Assembly (NCBI GenBank): GCA_015767355.1
Contig: JADWMH010000001.1
Location: 1 to 29,957, forward strand
Source of the DNA: Gammaproteobacteria bacterium
GTDB taxonomy: Bacteria; Pseudomonadota; Gammaproteobacteria; Chromatiales; Chromatiaceae
Direction of reading: 5' to 3'
Length of the DNA stretch: 29,957 nucleotides
Shown: positions 11,053 through 18,982 of the stretch, piece after piece
How positions within the stretch are numbered: position 1 is the stretch's first letter
Layout: each line of letters opens with the position of its first letter
Program-made: the position numbers and the translations under genes
The notes under the pieces: model-generated
Databases searched by the model: none
What the model was told of the DNA's origin: nothing
Seen by the model: only the letters and a program-made list of their open reading frames with translations

Positions 11053-11925
11053 TTAATGTGCTTTTTCCATCATATGCTCAATGACGGGAGCCAGGATGAT
11101 CTCCATGGCGAATCCCATTTTTCCGCCGGGTACGACGATCGAGTTGCGCCGCGACATGAACGAGTCAGAGATCATGGCGAGCAGAGAGGGGAAATGAATC
11201 TTGAATTTCTGTGGGTCTGCAAAGCGGATGACCACGAAGCTCTCATCAGGCGTCGGGATGTCGCGTGTGATAAAAGGATGCGATGTATCCACAGTCGGTA
11301 CACGCTGAAAGTTGATGTCAGTACGTGAAAACTGCGGGGTGATGTGATTGATGTAATCCGGCATACGACGCAGGATGGTATCGACAGTTGCCTCGGCAGA
11401 GTATCCACGCTCGGCGGCATCACGGTGAATTTTCTGAATCCATTCGAGATTGACGATAGGCACGACGCCAATGCCCAGGTCAACATGTTTTGAAGGGTCG
11501 TGTTCATCCGTCTTGACCAGCCCATGCAGGCCTTCATAAAAAAGCAGGTCTGTGCCGGCAGGAATCTCTTCCCAGGGTGTGAATTCACCTGGGTTTTTAT
11601 CAATGCCAAGACGTTCATTGTGCTCGGCGGCTTCTTCGACGCTGTGAAGATAGTAGCGCTTGTTACCACCGCCGGTTTTTCCATAAACCTTGAAAAGCTC
11701 TTCGATCTTGTCGAAGCGATTGGCCTCGGGGCCGAAATGGCTGAGATGATTCTCTTCCATTTTTACCTTCATCTCTGCACGGTCGTAGCGGTGGAAACTG
11801 TCACCTTCAACAACGGCAGGTTTGATGTTTTCACGCTCAAAAATATGTTCGAAAGCGCGTTTGACGGTGGTAGTGCCGGCGCCTGAAGATCCGGTCACTG
11901 CAACAACGGGGTGCTTCTTAGACAT
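11053..11925 (-). CDS. prk: Phosphoribulokinase
   Basis: A 290-residue proteobacterial-type phosphoribulokinase (CbbP), which makes ribulose-1,5-bisphosphate from ribulose-5-phosphate and ATP, the substrate of RuBisCO. The P-loop GSSGAGTTT is at residues 12-20. It is followed by EGDSFHRYDR (substrate-contacting Asp, His and Arg), a Glu-rich TPWEEIPAG stretch, LLFYEGLHG (Walker B-like) and RRMPDYINHITPQFSRTDIN. Length is normal for the short bacterial type. The ATG at 11925 has AAGAGGA upstream. It is transcribed alone, with its own extended -10 promoter and a strong terminator, and lies about 11 kb from cbbL rather than inside the cbb operon. Confidence 0.95.
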   Translation of the reverse strand: MSKKHPVVAVTGSSGAGTTTVKRAFEHIFERENIKPAVVEGDSFHRYDRAEMKVKMEENHLSHFGPEANRFDKIEELFKVYGKTGGGNKRYYLHSVEEAAEHNERLGIDKNPGEFTPWEEIPAGTDLLFYEGLHGLVKTDEHDPSKHVDLGIGVVPIVNLEWIQKIHRDAAERGYSAEATVDTILRRMPDYINHITPQFSRTDINFQRVPTVDTSHPFITRDIPTPDESFVVIRFADPQKFKIHFPSLLAMISDSFMSRRNSIVVPGGKMGFAMEIILAPVIEHMMEKAH

Positions 11926-12008
11926 AGATATATCCTCTTAAGAGACAAATTTAAGTGAGACAGAGTAAGTAAAGCTGATAAAAATGGAGAGTAAATTGGA
12001 AAACAGTG

Positions 12009-12024
12009 GTGCTTTGCAATGCAC
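12009..12024. promoter_or_regulatory. Near-perfect palindrome in the prk leader
   Basis: GTGCTTTGCAATGCAC is symmetric at 14 of 16 positions. It is centred about 14 bases downstream of the predicted prk transcription start (near 12030), a position suited to a repressor operator or a leader hairpin. I do not recognise the binding protein. Confidence 0.35.
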
Positions 12025-12036
12025 TCTCAGCCGTTA

Positions 12037-12045
12037 ATTATACCA
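12037..12045 (-). promoter_or_regulatory. Extended -10 promoter for prk
   Basis: On the minus strand TGGTATAAT (12045-12037) is a perfect TATAAT with the TGn extension. No clear -35 is seen, which an extended -10 promoter does not need. Transcription would start near 12030, giving a leader of about 105 bases before the prk ATG. Confidence 0.6.
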
Positions 12046-12064
12046 CAGTCACAGAGACAGCCTC

Positions 12065-12427
12065 CTAGACGATTATTGCTGCGATAACGTCTCTCTCTTC
12101 ATCCCGTAATAGATTGTAGGTTCTTGCCGCAGCGGCTGAATGCATGATTTCGACTCCAATACCGAGCGAAATAAGTTCTGCGTAGTGCTGCATCGGCGGG
12201 AATTTCTGAGTTTCACCAGTCCCCAGTAACAGGATGTCCGGTGTATGTTCAGTGATGAAGCCGAAGTGCCTGGATTGGAGTTCTTCAATGTGCTCGATTT
12301 GCCAGGGTGTGCAGCTTCCCGGAGTGACGATAACGCTGTGCCGATAGCGTTTTCCATTGACCTGAATCTCTCCCGGCTGATAACTGTCAACAGTGAATCC
12401 GCCGTTTTGTACAAAGTTAAATTTCAT
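12065..12427 (-). CDS. Mth938-like (DUF498/PF04430) protein
   Basis: A 120-residue protein of the Mth938/Xcc1710 fold family, also related to NDUFAF3, a human complex I assembly factor. Seen here: the YRHSVIVTP strand, a PDILLLGTGE turn, and the helix-strand part LGIGVEIMHSAAAARTYNLLRDEERDVIAAI, which are the family's characteristic blocks. It is cytoplasmic with no signal or membrane segment. The molecular function in bacteria is not established. It sits just upstream of the prk promoter and is divergent from the alaC-like gene with a 92-base gap. Its ribosome binding site is poor. Confidence 0.8.
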   Translation of the reverse strand: MKFNFVQNGGFTVDSYQPGEIQVNGKRYRHSVIVTPGSCTPWQIEHIEELQSRHFGFITEHTPDILLLGTGETQKFPPMQHYAELISLGIGVEIMHSAAAARTYNLLRDEERDVIAAIIV

Positions 12428-12519
12428 GAATCATCAAATTCTACGCTTACGTGATTGAATTTTTCCGGACACTCCGGTAGTTTGTCATCTTTCATGCTGA
12501 TTATATCAAGAGGTTTTGA

Positions 12520-13722
12520 GTGTCTACACCTGAAATGGGAGAATTTCGCCGTATCAAGCGGCTTCCGCCCTATGTATTTGCAATTGTAAATGCACTCAAG
12601 GCGGAAGCGCGGGCGCGGGGTGAGGACATCATCGATTTCGGCATGGGGAACCCTGATCAGCCAACCCCCCAGCATATTGTCGACAAGTTGACGGAAGCCG
12701 CGAATCGCAAGGATACGCATCGCTATTCCCAGTCAAAAGGGATACCGCGTCTGCGCAAAGCGATCTGCAACTGGTATAAGAACCGTTTTGATGTGGATCT
12801 CGATGCGGAAACCCAGGCGATTGTTACTATTGGCTCCAAGGAGGGGTTGGCGCATCTGGCGCTGGCCTGCATGGGGCCGGGCGACTCAGTGCTGGTACCC
12901 AATCCCGCCTATCCTATCCATCCCTGGGGGTTTGTCATTTCCGGAGCGGATGTGCGCCATGTGCCGATGACGCCGAACGTCGATTTCTTCGAAGAGTTGA
13001 AAAATGCGATTGTCGACTCCTGGCCGCTGCCGAAAATGCTGGTCATCAATTTCCCCGGAAATCCGACAACCCATTGCGTCGAGCTCGATTTTTTTGAACG
13101 CGTCATCGAGATAGCCAAAGAACACAATATCTGGGTGGTTCATGATATCGCCTACGCAGATATCGTGTTCGATGGTTACAAGGCGCCATCCATACTTCAG
13201 GTCCCCGGAGCCGATGAGATTGCAGTGGAGTTTTTCTCTCTCTCCAAGAGTTATAATATGCCCGGCTGGCGCGTCGGCTTTATGTGCGGCAACAAGACGC
13301 TGGTCGGAGCACTGGCGCAGATAAAATCCTATCTCGACTACGGCACTTTCACGCCGATTCAGGTTGCTGCAATTGCAGCGCTTGAGGGGCCGCAGGATTG
13401 TGTTGATGAAATTCGCAACATGTATCAGTGTCGGCGGGATGTGCTGTGCGAGGGATTGAATGCTGTTGGCTGGAAGGTTGAAAAACCGAAGGCAACCATG
13501 TTCGTGTGGGCAAAAATCCCACAGCAGTACCAGCATCTGGGGTCACTGGAATTTTGCAAAAAGCTGATCAGTGAAGCACGGGTGGCGGTCTCTCCGGGGA
13601 TAGGCTTCGGCCAGCATGGGGATGATCATGTGCGCTTCAGCCTGATCGAAAATGAGCAGAGAACCCGCCAGGCGTTGCGCGGCATACGTGAAATGTTTCG
13701 CCAGGATGGTGTGGATACATAG
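12520..13722 (+). CDS. alaC: Aminotransferase, AlaC-like (glutamate-pyruvate)
   Basis: A 400-residue PLP-dependent class I/II aminotransferase. Landmarks: the DFGMGNPDQPTP N-terminal block, the YSQSKGIPRLRKAI loop, NFPGNPTTH (conserved Asn), HDIAYADIVFDG (Asp and Tyr contacting PLP), and SLSKSYNMPGWRVGF with the Schiff-base lysine at residue 243. The closest family I recognise is alanine-synthesising AlaC, which moves the amino group from glutamate to pyruvate. The start is GTG at 12520, preceded by AAGAGG at 12509-12514. It lies upstream of hom in the same direction, a pairing seen in other gammaproteobacteria. Here a dispersed repeat separates the two. Substrate preference is inferred from family likeness only. 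Confidence 0.82.
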   Translation: MSTPEMGEFRRIKRLPPYVFAIVNALKAEARARGEDIIDFGMGNPDQPTPQHIVDKLTEAANRKDTHRYSQSKGIPRLRKAICNWYKNRFDVDLDAETQAIVTIGSKEGLAHLALACMGPGDSVLVPNPAYPIHPWGFVISGADVRHVPMTPNVDFFEELKNAIVDSWPLPKMLVINFPGNPTTHCVELDFFERVIEIAKEHNIWVVHDIAYADIVFDGYKAPSILQVPGADEIAVEFFSLSKSYNMPGWRVGFMCGNKTLVGALAQIKSYLDYGTFTPIQVAAIAALEGPQDCVDEIRNMYQCRRDVLCEGLNAVGWKVEKPKATMFVWAKIPQQYQHLGSLEFCKKLISEARVAVSPGIGFGQHGDDHVRFSLIENEQRTRQALRGIREMFRQDGVDT

Positions 13723-13880
13723 CGAGACCATGTCTCAGACTGGCAAGGCATGAAAAAAACTTTCTCTCGCAAAGACCGCAAAGAACGCCAAGAAAAACCT
13801 TTGCGCCCTTGGCGGTCTTAGCGAGAGAGTTTCTTGTAATACCTGACTCATCTGTAAAGATGTTGGTCACTCAAGAATTA
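13721..13880 (-). repeat. Dispersed non-coding repeat, copy 2 (short form)
   Basis: Inverted relative to copy 1 at 10790-10989, with most of the 160 bases aligning. CTCTCGCAAAGACCGC (13764-13779) and GCGGTCTTAGCGAGAG (13812-13827) pair at 15 of 16 positions, so the element folds into a long hairpin. Both ends loosely resemble each other (GTGACCAAC and GCGAGACCA), as weak terminal inverted repeats would. It fills almost exactly the gap between the alaC stop and the hom ribosome binding site. Confidence 0.8.
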
Positions 13881-13888
13881 CTAGAGGA

Positions 13889-15202
13889 ATGACGTTGAAG
13901 AGAGTGAATATTGGTCTGCTTGGACTGGGAACGGTCGGTGGTGGAACCCTGAATGTGCTGCTGCGCAATGCAGAAGAGATCAGCAGGCGCACTGGCCGCG
14001 AGCTGCGAGTCACCTGCGCCGCAGCCAAAGATTATGATCCGAAACTGCTGGATGGCATCGAAGATGTCAGCGTCTATGATGACGCACAACAGGTGCTCTC
14101 TGATCCCGGTGTCGATATCGTGGTGGAACTGATTGGAGGCTACTCACCGGCGCGCGAATTCGTTCTTGAGGCGATTCGTCATGGCAAGCATGTCGTGACG
14201 GCCAACAAGGCGCTGATCGCCACGCATGGTGAAGAGATCTTTGCGGCTGCGCGCGAGAAAGGAGTCACCGTCGCCTTCGAGGCTGCGGTAGCCGGCGGAA
14301 TTCCGATTATCAAGGCGCTGCGTGAAGGACTTTCCGCCAACCGCATCGAGTGGATTGCCGGCATCATCAACGGCACTGGAAATTTTATTCTCTCGGAGAT
14401 GCGCGACAAGGGACGTGATTTTGCTGATGTGTTGAAAGAGGCGCAGCAGCTTGGTTACGCCGAGGTTGATCCCACCTTCGACGTGGAGGGAATCGATGCC
14501 GCGCACAAGCTGACGATCATGGCTTCCCTGGCATTTGGCATGCCGCTCAAATTTGACGAGACCTCTACAGAGGGCATCACAAAGATCGAGCCTCGTGACG
14601 TCACCTATGCCGGTGAACTTGGTTATCGCATCAAGCATCTTGGAATCACCAAACGCACCGATGCCGGCGTCGAGTTGCGTGTGCACCCGACGCTCATTCC
14701 TGAAGGGCGGCTGCTGGCGAATGTCGATGGTGTCATGAATGCCGTGCTGGTCAAGGGCGATATGCTCGGCCCGACTCTCTATTACGGCGCTGGAGCCGGG
14801 TCGTTGCCGACAGCCTCCGCAGTGGTTGCAGATATCATCGATGTTGCGCGCACTATGGACTCTCCTGAGAGTCGTGTTCCATGCCAGGGGTTTCAGAACG
14901 GTGCGATAGAGGATATCCCTGTGGTACCCATGGATGAGATTGAAACATCCTATTATCTACGGCTCAGTGTCAGGGACGATCCCGGTGTGATGGCCGAGAT
15001 ATCGACGCTGCTGGCGAATGCAGGCATCAGTATCGAGGCGATGCATCAGTATGAGACTCACGGTGAAAATGGCCGGGTGCCGCTGGTGATGCTGATCCAC
15101 CACACGCTTGAGAAAACCATGAATGAAGCTATCAGGCAGTTGGAGTCACTGGATGTCGTGGAAGGCGAGGTTGTACGCATTCGTATGGAGCATTTGAGTT
15201 GA
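13889..15202 (+). CDS. hom: Homoserine dehydrogenase
   Basis: A 437-residue monofunctional homoserine dehydrogenase, which reduces aspartate semialdehyde to homoserine with NAD(P)H for threonine, methionine and isoleucine synthesis. N-terminal Rossmann motif GLGTVGGG (residues 12-19), then ANKALIATHG (catalytic-domain lysine), AGIINGTGNFILSEM, and the EVDPTFDVEGIDAAHKL block. A C-terminal ACT domain (about 355-432) should give feedback control by threonine. The ATG at 13889 has AGAGGA upstream. It is not followed by thrC, which often lies directly downstream in gammaproteobacteria. Confidence 0.95.
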   Translation: MTLKRVNIGLLGLGTVGGGTLNVLLRNAEEISRRTGRELRVTCAAAKDYDPKLLDGIEDVSVYDDAQQVLSDPGVDIVVELIGGYSPAREFVLEAIRHGKHVVTANKALIATHGEEIFAAAREKGVTVAFEAAVAGGIPIIKALREGLSANRIEWIAGIINGTGNFILSEMRDKGRDFADVLKEAQQLGYAEVDPTFDVEGIDAAHKLTIMASLAFGMPLKFDETSTEGITKIEPRDVTYAGELGYRIKHLGITKRTDAGVELRVHPTLIPEGRLLANVDGVMNAVLVKGDMLGPTLYYGAGAGSLPTASAVVADIIDVARTMDSPESRVPCQGFQNGAIEDIPVVPMDEIETSYYLRLSVRDDPGVMAEISTLLANAGISIEAMHQYETHGENGRVPLVMLIHHTLEKTMNEAIRQLESLDVVEGEVVRIRMEHLS

Positions 15203-15261
15203 AAGAAAGTTTGCAGTCGTCAGTTATGTAGTTTGCAGCTGGCTATGACCCGATTAAAGTT

Positions 15262-15315
15262 CTGCCAACTGCCAACTGCCAACTTCCGACTTCTAACTTC
15301 CAACTGCCAACTTCA
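15262..15315. repeat. Heptamer tandem repeat (CTGCCAA/CTTCCAA)
   Basis: Seven full 7-base units run from 15262 to 15310: CTGCCAA three times, then CTTCCGA, CTTCTAA, CTTCCAA and CTGCCAA, followed by a partial unit. The sequence to the left (15210-15240) has two copies of AGTTTGCAG. It ends only 8 bases before the start codon of the next gene. Such heptamer tracts spread widely in intergenic regions of some environmental bacteria. Confidence 0.85.
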
Positions 15316-15322
15316 GTTCACC

Positions 15323-16279
15323 ATGCTAACCCAGTATCTTCTCGTTCCCGGCCTGTTTGAGCCGCCGGATCCTGAATTTGACGGCCATTTCCCCCATCTC
15401 GACATGCTCTTGTCTAGAAGTGACCATGTCGTTGAAAAAAATGACGATTTTGAATCGCTTTTGTGCTCTCACTTTGATGTTGCTCCACCGCCAGAGCAGG
15501 ATCTTCCATCGGCCTCGCTGATGTTGTCTGGAGAGGGAGGGGAGCCGCTAACGGACAACTGGGCAGTTGTGGCGCCGGTGAGCCTGCATGTGGACCGCGA
15601 TCGGCTGCTGCTGATTCCGTTGCCGCTCGAAGATGTCGAACATTCTGAAGTCGACAGACTCCGCGAGGCGTTCAATCAGCACTTCAGTGATGACGGGGTT
15701 GAATTGATCACAGATTTCCCCCGCCACTGGTATCTGCGCCTGCAGCAACCGCGCCAGCTGACAACCTCGTCACTGGCGCAGGTAGCCGGGCGCACGCTTG
15801 ACCCATTCCTCCCCGCCGGAGCAGATGCCGGGTGGCTGCGCAGGCTGCTGAATGAGTCACAGATGCTCCTGCATAGCCTGGAGATCGAGGGTTTCAACAG
15901 CCTGTGGATATGGGGTGTCGGTCAGCTGCCTGAAGCAGTGCGTTGTCATTTCGGGGAGCTCTCGGGCGACAATCTTCTTCTGTGTGGTTTGCAGACGAAT
16001 GCAGTTCCAGAGTGTCGAGGTGAAGCCCGTTTAATGGTGAAAGATGCATCTCTGCAGGCTGTCGAGTCGGGAGATCAGCAGCAGTGGCTGCGGGCGATGC
16101 AGGATCTGGATGCCACTGTCGAAGAGTTGTTGAAGGCGTTGTCAAATGGTGACATCCGCAAAATCATCCTTCAGGACGGCAGCGGCAACAGCTTTCATTA
16201 TCGATTTTTTATGCGCTTTCGCCTGTGGCGCAGCCGCTTCAATGCTGAACAATCCGCTGATAGGGGTGTCACAAATTAA
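15323..16279 (+). CDS. RpfE-type / 'phosphoglycerate mutase-like' protein
   Basis: A 318-residue cytoplasmic protein of a conserved proteobacterial family annotated either as RpfE-type regulatory protein or, misleadingly, as phosphoglycerate mutase. Family blocks are visible: an N-terminal LVPGLF, the 'PVSLHVDRDRLLLI' strand, FPRHWYLRL, GRTLDPFLPAGADAGWLRRL, LNESQMLLH, and FNSLWIWGVGQLPE. No mutase active-site serine or metal ligands are apparent. The frame is open to 15233, but the extra 30 residues are mostly encoded by the heptamer repeat, so I start at the ATG of MLTQYLLVP. The ribosome binding site is poor, perhaps displaced by the repeat. Function unknown. Confidence 0.65.
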   Translation: MLTQYLLVPGLFEPPDPEFDGHFPHLDMLLSRSDHVVEKNDDFESLLCSHFDVAPPPEQDLPSASLMLSGEGGEPLTDNWAVVAPVSLHVDRDRLLLIPLPLEDVEHSEVDRLREAFNQHFSDDGVELITDFPRHWYLRLQQPRQLTTSSLAQVAGRTLDPFLPAGADAGWLRRLLNESQMLLHSLEIEGFNSLWIWGVGQLPEAVRCHFGELSGDNLLLCGLQTNAVPECRGEARLMVKDASLQAVESGDQQQWLRAMQDLDATVEELLKALSNGDIRKIILQDGSGNSFHYRFFMRFRLWRSRFNAEQSADRGVTN

Positions 16280-16357
16280 GTAAAAAGAGTATCATAGATC
16301 GCTTATTTTGCTTGCGTTGCGGCTTGTCCCTTCAGCTGCTGCTTCGGAAATGTCATC

Positions 16358-18982
16358 ATGGCTGCTAAATCCAGAAAAACGACTGCGAAGTCAGACCGCT
16401 CGGGAAGAAAGGCGCCGACTCTATTCGGAGCAAAGAAAAAGCGTGCGCCGGCAAAAAAAAAGCGGGCGTCGACAAAGAGAAAGTCTGCGACGCCAAAGAG
16501 CCGCAAAAAGACTACAATAAAAAACAAAAGGTCTGTTAAATCAAGGAGAAAACGTCGTAAATCATCATTTACAAAACGGTTTTTAAAATTTATGTTGATC
16601 CTGCTGTTTATTGCTGCAGTCCCTCTCGGGTCTTACATGATGCAGCTCTCCGATGAGATTACCACCAGCTTCGAGGGACAGCGCTGGGCTGTTCCAGCGC
16701 GAGTCTACTCCCGTTCCATGGAGTTGTATAGCGGAGCGCCGGTATCCAGTGAGCGTCTTGTCAGCGAGTTGAAGTATCTTGGTTATCGCAAGGTCAGTCA
16801 GCCCGGCGCCACAGGAACCTGGGCGATGAACGGTGAACGCCTGCTGCTTCGCAGCCGCCCTTTTACCTTCTGGGATGGCGTCGAGCCTGAGCGCGCTCTC
16901 GATATTCGTGTTGGTGGTGGAAAGATCAAATCCATCATGAATCATGATTCTGGAAAGGAGATCGACCTGGTTCGCCTTGAGCCGCTCGAAATCGGCAGCA
17001 TCTATCCGCGCGACAACGAAGACCGTGTGATTCTGACACCGGATGATATTCCCGAGCTGCTCAAGAAGGCGCTGATTACCATCGAGGATCGGAGCTACTA
17101 TGACCATTTCGGCATAGATCCGCGCGGCATCACGCGTGCGGCTGTCTCTACCCTGGTCAAAGGGAGACGTCAGGGGGGGAGCACCATCACCCAGCAACTG
17201 GTCAAGAACTACTTTCTAACGCCTAGACGCGATCTCAAGCGCAAGAGTAAAGAGGCGCTGATGGCAATCATACTCGATGCAAAGTATGACAAGGAGGATA
17301 TCCTCGCGGCCTATGCCAATGAGATTTATCTCGGGCAGGACGGAAATCGCGAGATTCATGGTTTTGGTCTCGCCAGTGAGTTTTTCTTTGGCGTTCCGAT
17401 TGCCGAGCTCGAAATTCATCAGATTGCATTGATGGTGGGGCTTATCAAGGCTCCATCCACCTATAATCCCCGGCGAAATCCGGAAAATTCTTTGAAACGC
17501 CGTAACCTGGTTCTTGAGGTGCTTGCGGAGCAGGGAGTGATCAGTGAAGGCAGTGCTGCTGTTGCCAAGGAAAAATCGCTGGGCGTGGTCAAAAAGAAAT
17601 CCACAGGTCAGGGCGGACGTTTTCCTGCATTCATGGATCTTGTGAAGCGTCAGCTGCGGCGTGATTACCAGCCTGAAGATCTGACCTCGGAGGGACTGCG
17701 CATTTTCACCACAATGGATCCCTGGGTGCAGAAAACTGCTGAGAGTAATGTCCTGAAGCGTCTTCAGCAGCTGGAGAAACAGAAAGGTTTGCCGAAGGGC
17801 AAACTGGAGGTGGCTTCAATTATCGCCACCCCGCAGGATGGCGAGGTTCTGGCTGTCATCGGCGGGCGCAAGGCTGGCTATGCAGGCTTTAACCGCGCAC
17901 TGGATGCGACGCGTCAGATTGGCTCGCTGGTCAAACCTGCGGTCTATCTGACAGCGCTGCAATATCCGGATCGCTATGCACTCTCAACGCCTCTGGATGA
18001 CAGCAAGGTGGTATTGCACAATCGCGGCAGCAAGAGCTGGAGCCCGTCCAACTATGACCACAAGGATCATGGGGATGTGCCTCTGGAGCTGGCGCTGGCG
18101 AAATCTTATAATCAGGCGACAGTGCGCCTTGGTATGGATATCGGGGTTGACCGGGTTGTGAAAACACTACATGCGCTGGGCATGAGCAGCGAGCCTGATC
18201 CGCTGCCATCCCTGTTGCTGGGTGCAGTGAACATGACGCCGCTGGAGGTAACGCAGCTCTACCAGACGATTGCATCCGGTGGATACCGCTCGCCGCTGCG
18301 TGCGATTCGTGAGGTCATGGGGCCGGAAGGCAAGGCCTTGAAGCGTTATCCATTGACCATCAAGCGCACAGTGCCGGCCGGACCGGTCTATCTGCTCTCC
18401 AGGGCGATGCAGTCCGTGGTGACCCGGGGGACTTCGCGTTACCTGCTGAGTGCATTGCCGAAATCCCTGAATCTCGCCGGCAAAACAGGCACCACAGATA
18501 ATTTGCGTGACAGTTGGTTTGCCGGTTTTTCATCCGACTATGTCACCGTGGTATGGGTTGGACGGGATGATAACAAACCGGCTGGCCTTTCAGGATCCAG
18601 CGGCGCATTGCGAGTGTGGGCGGATATGATGAAGCCGCTAAAGCCATCTCCACTGGACCTGGTGGTTCCGGGCACCATCGAGATGGCCAGGGTTGATTCC
18701 CGCAGCGGCATGCTGTTCAATCCGGTGTGTGGCGGCAAAGGCGTTGAAATGCCCTTTCTCAGAGGCTATACGCCATATGAGGAGGCATACTGCGATTCTG
18801 ATTACCTGTTGGCGCCTGCTCCTGCACGGGGGAGTTCAAACCAGGTGACGCGACCGGGAAGAGGATCCAGGGACAGCGACGGCCATCCTGATTTTAATGG
18901 TGATTCATGGGATAATAATCGATCCAGACCGTCGAAAAAGAGTAATGAAGGACTGGGTGGATTCCTAAGAGGTATTTTTTAA
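16358..18982 (+). CDS. mrcB: Bifunctional penicillin-binding protein 1b
   Basis: An 874-residue class A PBP that polymerises lipid II and cross-links peptidoglycan at the inner membrane. One membrane helix lies near residues 75-95. It is followed by a UB2H-like region (about 100-190), then the GT51 glycosyltransferase with EDRSYYDHFGID (catalytic Glu 243) and QGGSTITQQLVKN. The transpeptidase has SLVK (Ser 523), SYN (583) and KTGT (709). All catalytic residues are intact. The cytoplasmic N-terminal 70 residues are extraordinarily rich in Lys, Arg, Ala and Ser, like a histone H1 tail. The UB2H domain fits the PBP1b class, which needs an outer-membrane lipoprotein activator. The next gene starts within its stop codon. 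Confidence 0.93.
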   Translation: MAAKSRKTTAKSDRSGRKAPTLFGAKKKRAPAKKKRASTKRKSATPKSRKKTTIKNKRSVKSRRKRRKSSFTKRFLKFMLILLFIAAVPLGSYMMQLSDEITTSFEGQRWAVPARVYSRSMELYSGAPVSSERLVSELKYLGYRKVSQPGATGTWAMNGERLLLRSRPFTFWDGVEPERALDIRVGGGKIKSIMNHDSGKEIDLVRLEPLEIGSIYPRDNEDRVILTPDDIPELLKKALITIEDRSYYDHFGIDPRGITRAAVSTLVKGRRQGGSTITQQLVKNYFLTPRRDLKRKSKEALMAIILDAKYDKEDILAAYANEIYLGQDGNREIHGFGLASEFFFGVPIAELEIHQIALMVGLIKAPSTYNPRRNPENSLKRRNLVLEVLAEQGVISEGSAAVAKEKSLGVVKKKSTGQGGRFPAFMDLVKRQLRRDYQPEDLTSEGLRIFTTMDPWVQKTAESNVLKRLQQLEKQKGLPKGKLEVASIIATPQDGEVLAVIGGRKAGYAGFNRALDATRQIGSLVKPAVYLTALQYPDRYALSTPLDDSKVVLHNRGSKSWSPSNYDHKDHGDVPLELALAKSYNQATVRLGMDIGVDRVVKTLHALGMSSEPDPLPSLLLGAVNMTPLEVTQLYQTIASGGYRSPLRAIREVMGPEGKALKRYPLTIKRTVPAGPVYLLSRAMQSVVTRGTSRYLLSALPKSLNLAGKTGTTDNLRDSWFAGFSSDYVTVVWVGRDDNKPAGLSGSSGALRVWADMMKPLKPSPLDLVVPGTIEMARVDSRSGMLFNPVCGGKGVEMPFLRGYTPYEEAYCDSDYLLAPAPARGSSNQVTRPGRGSRDSDGHPDFNGDSWDNNRSRPSKKSNEGLGGFLRGIF

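Noticed and set aside
15262..15315. CRISPR array
   Set aside because: Units are 7 bases without spacers; this is a simple tandem repeat.
15233..15322. N-terminal 30-residue extension of the RpfE-type protein
   Set aside because: It is encoded largely by the heptamer repeat, and the family begins around MLTQYLLVPG.
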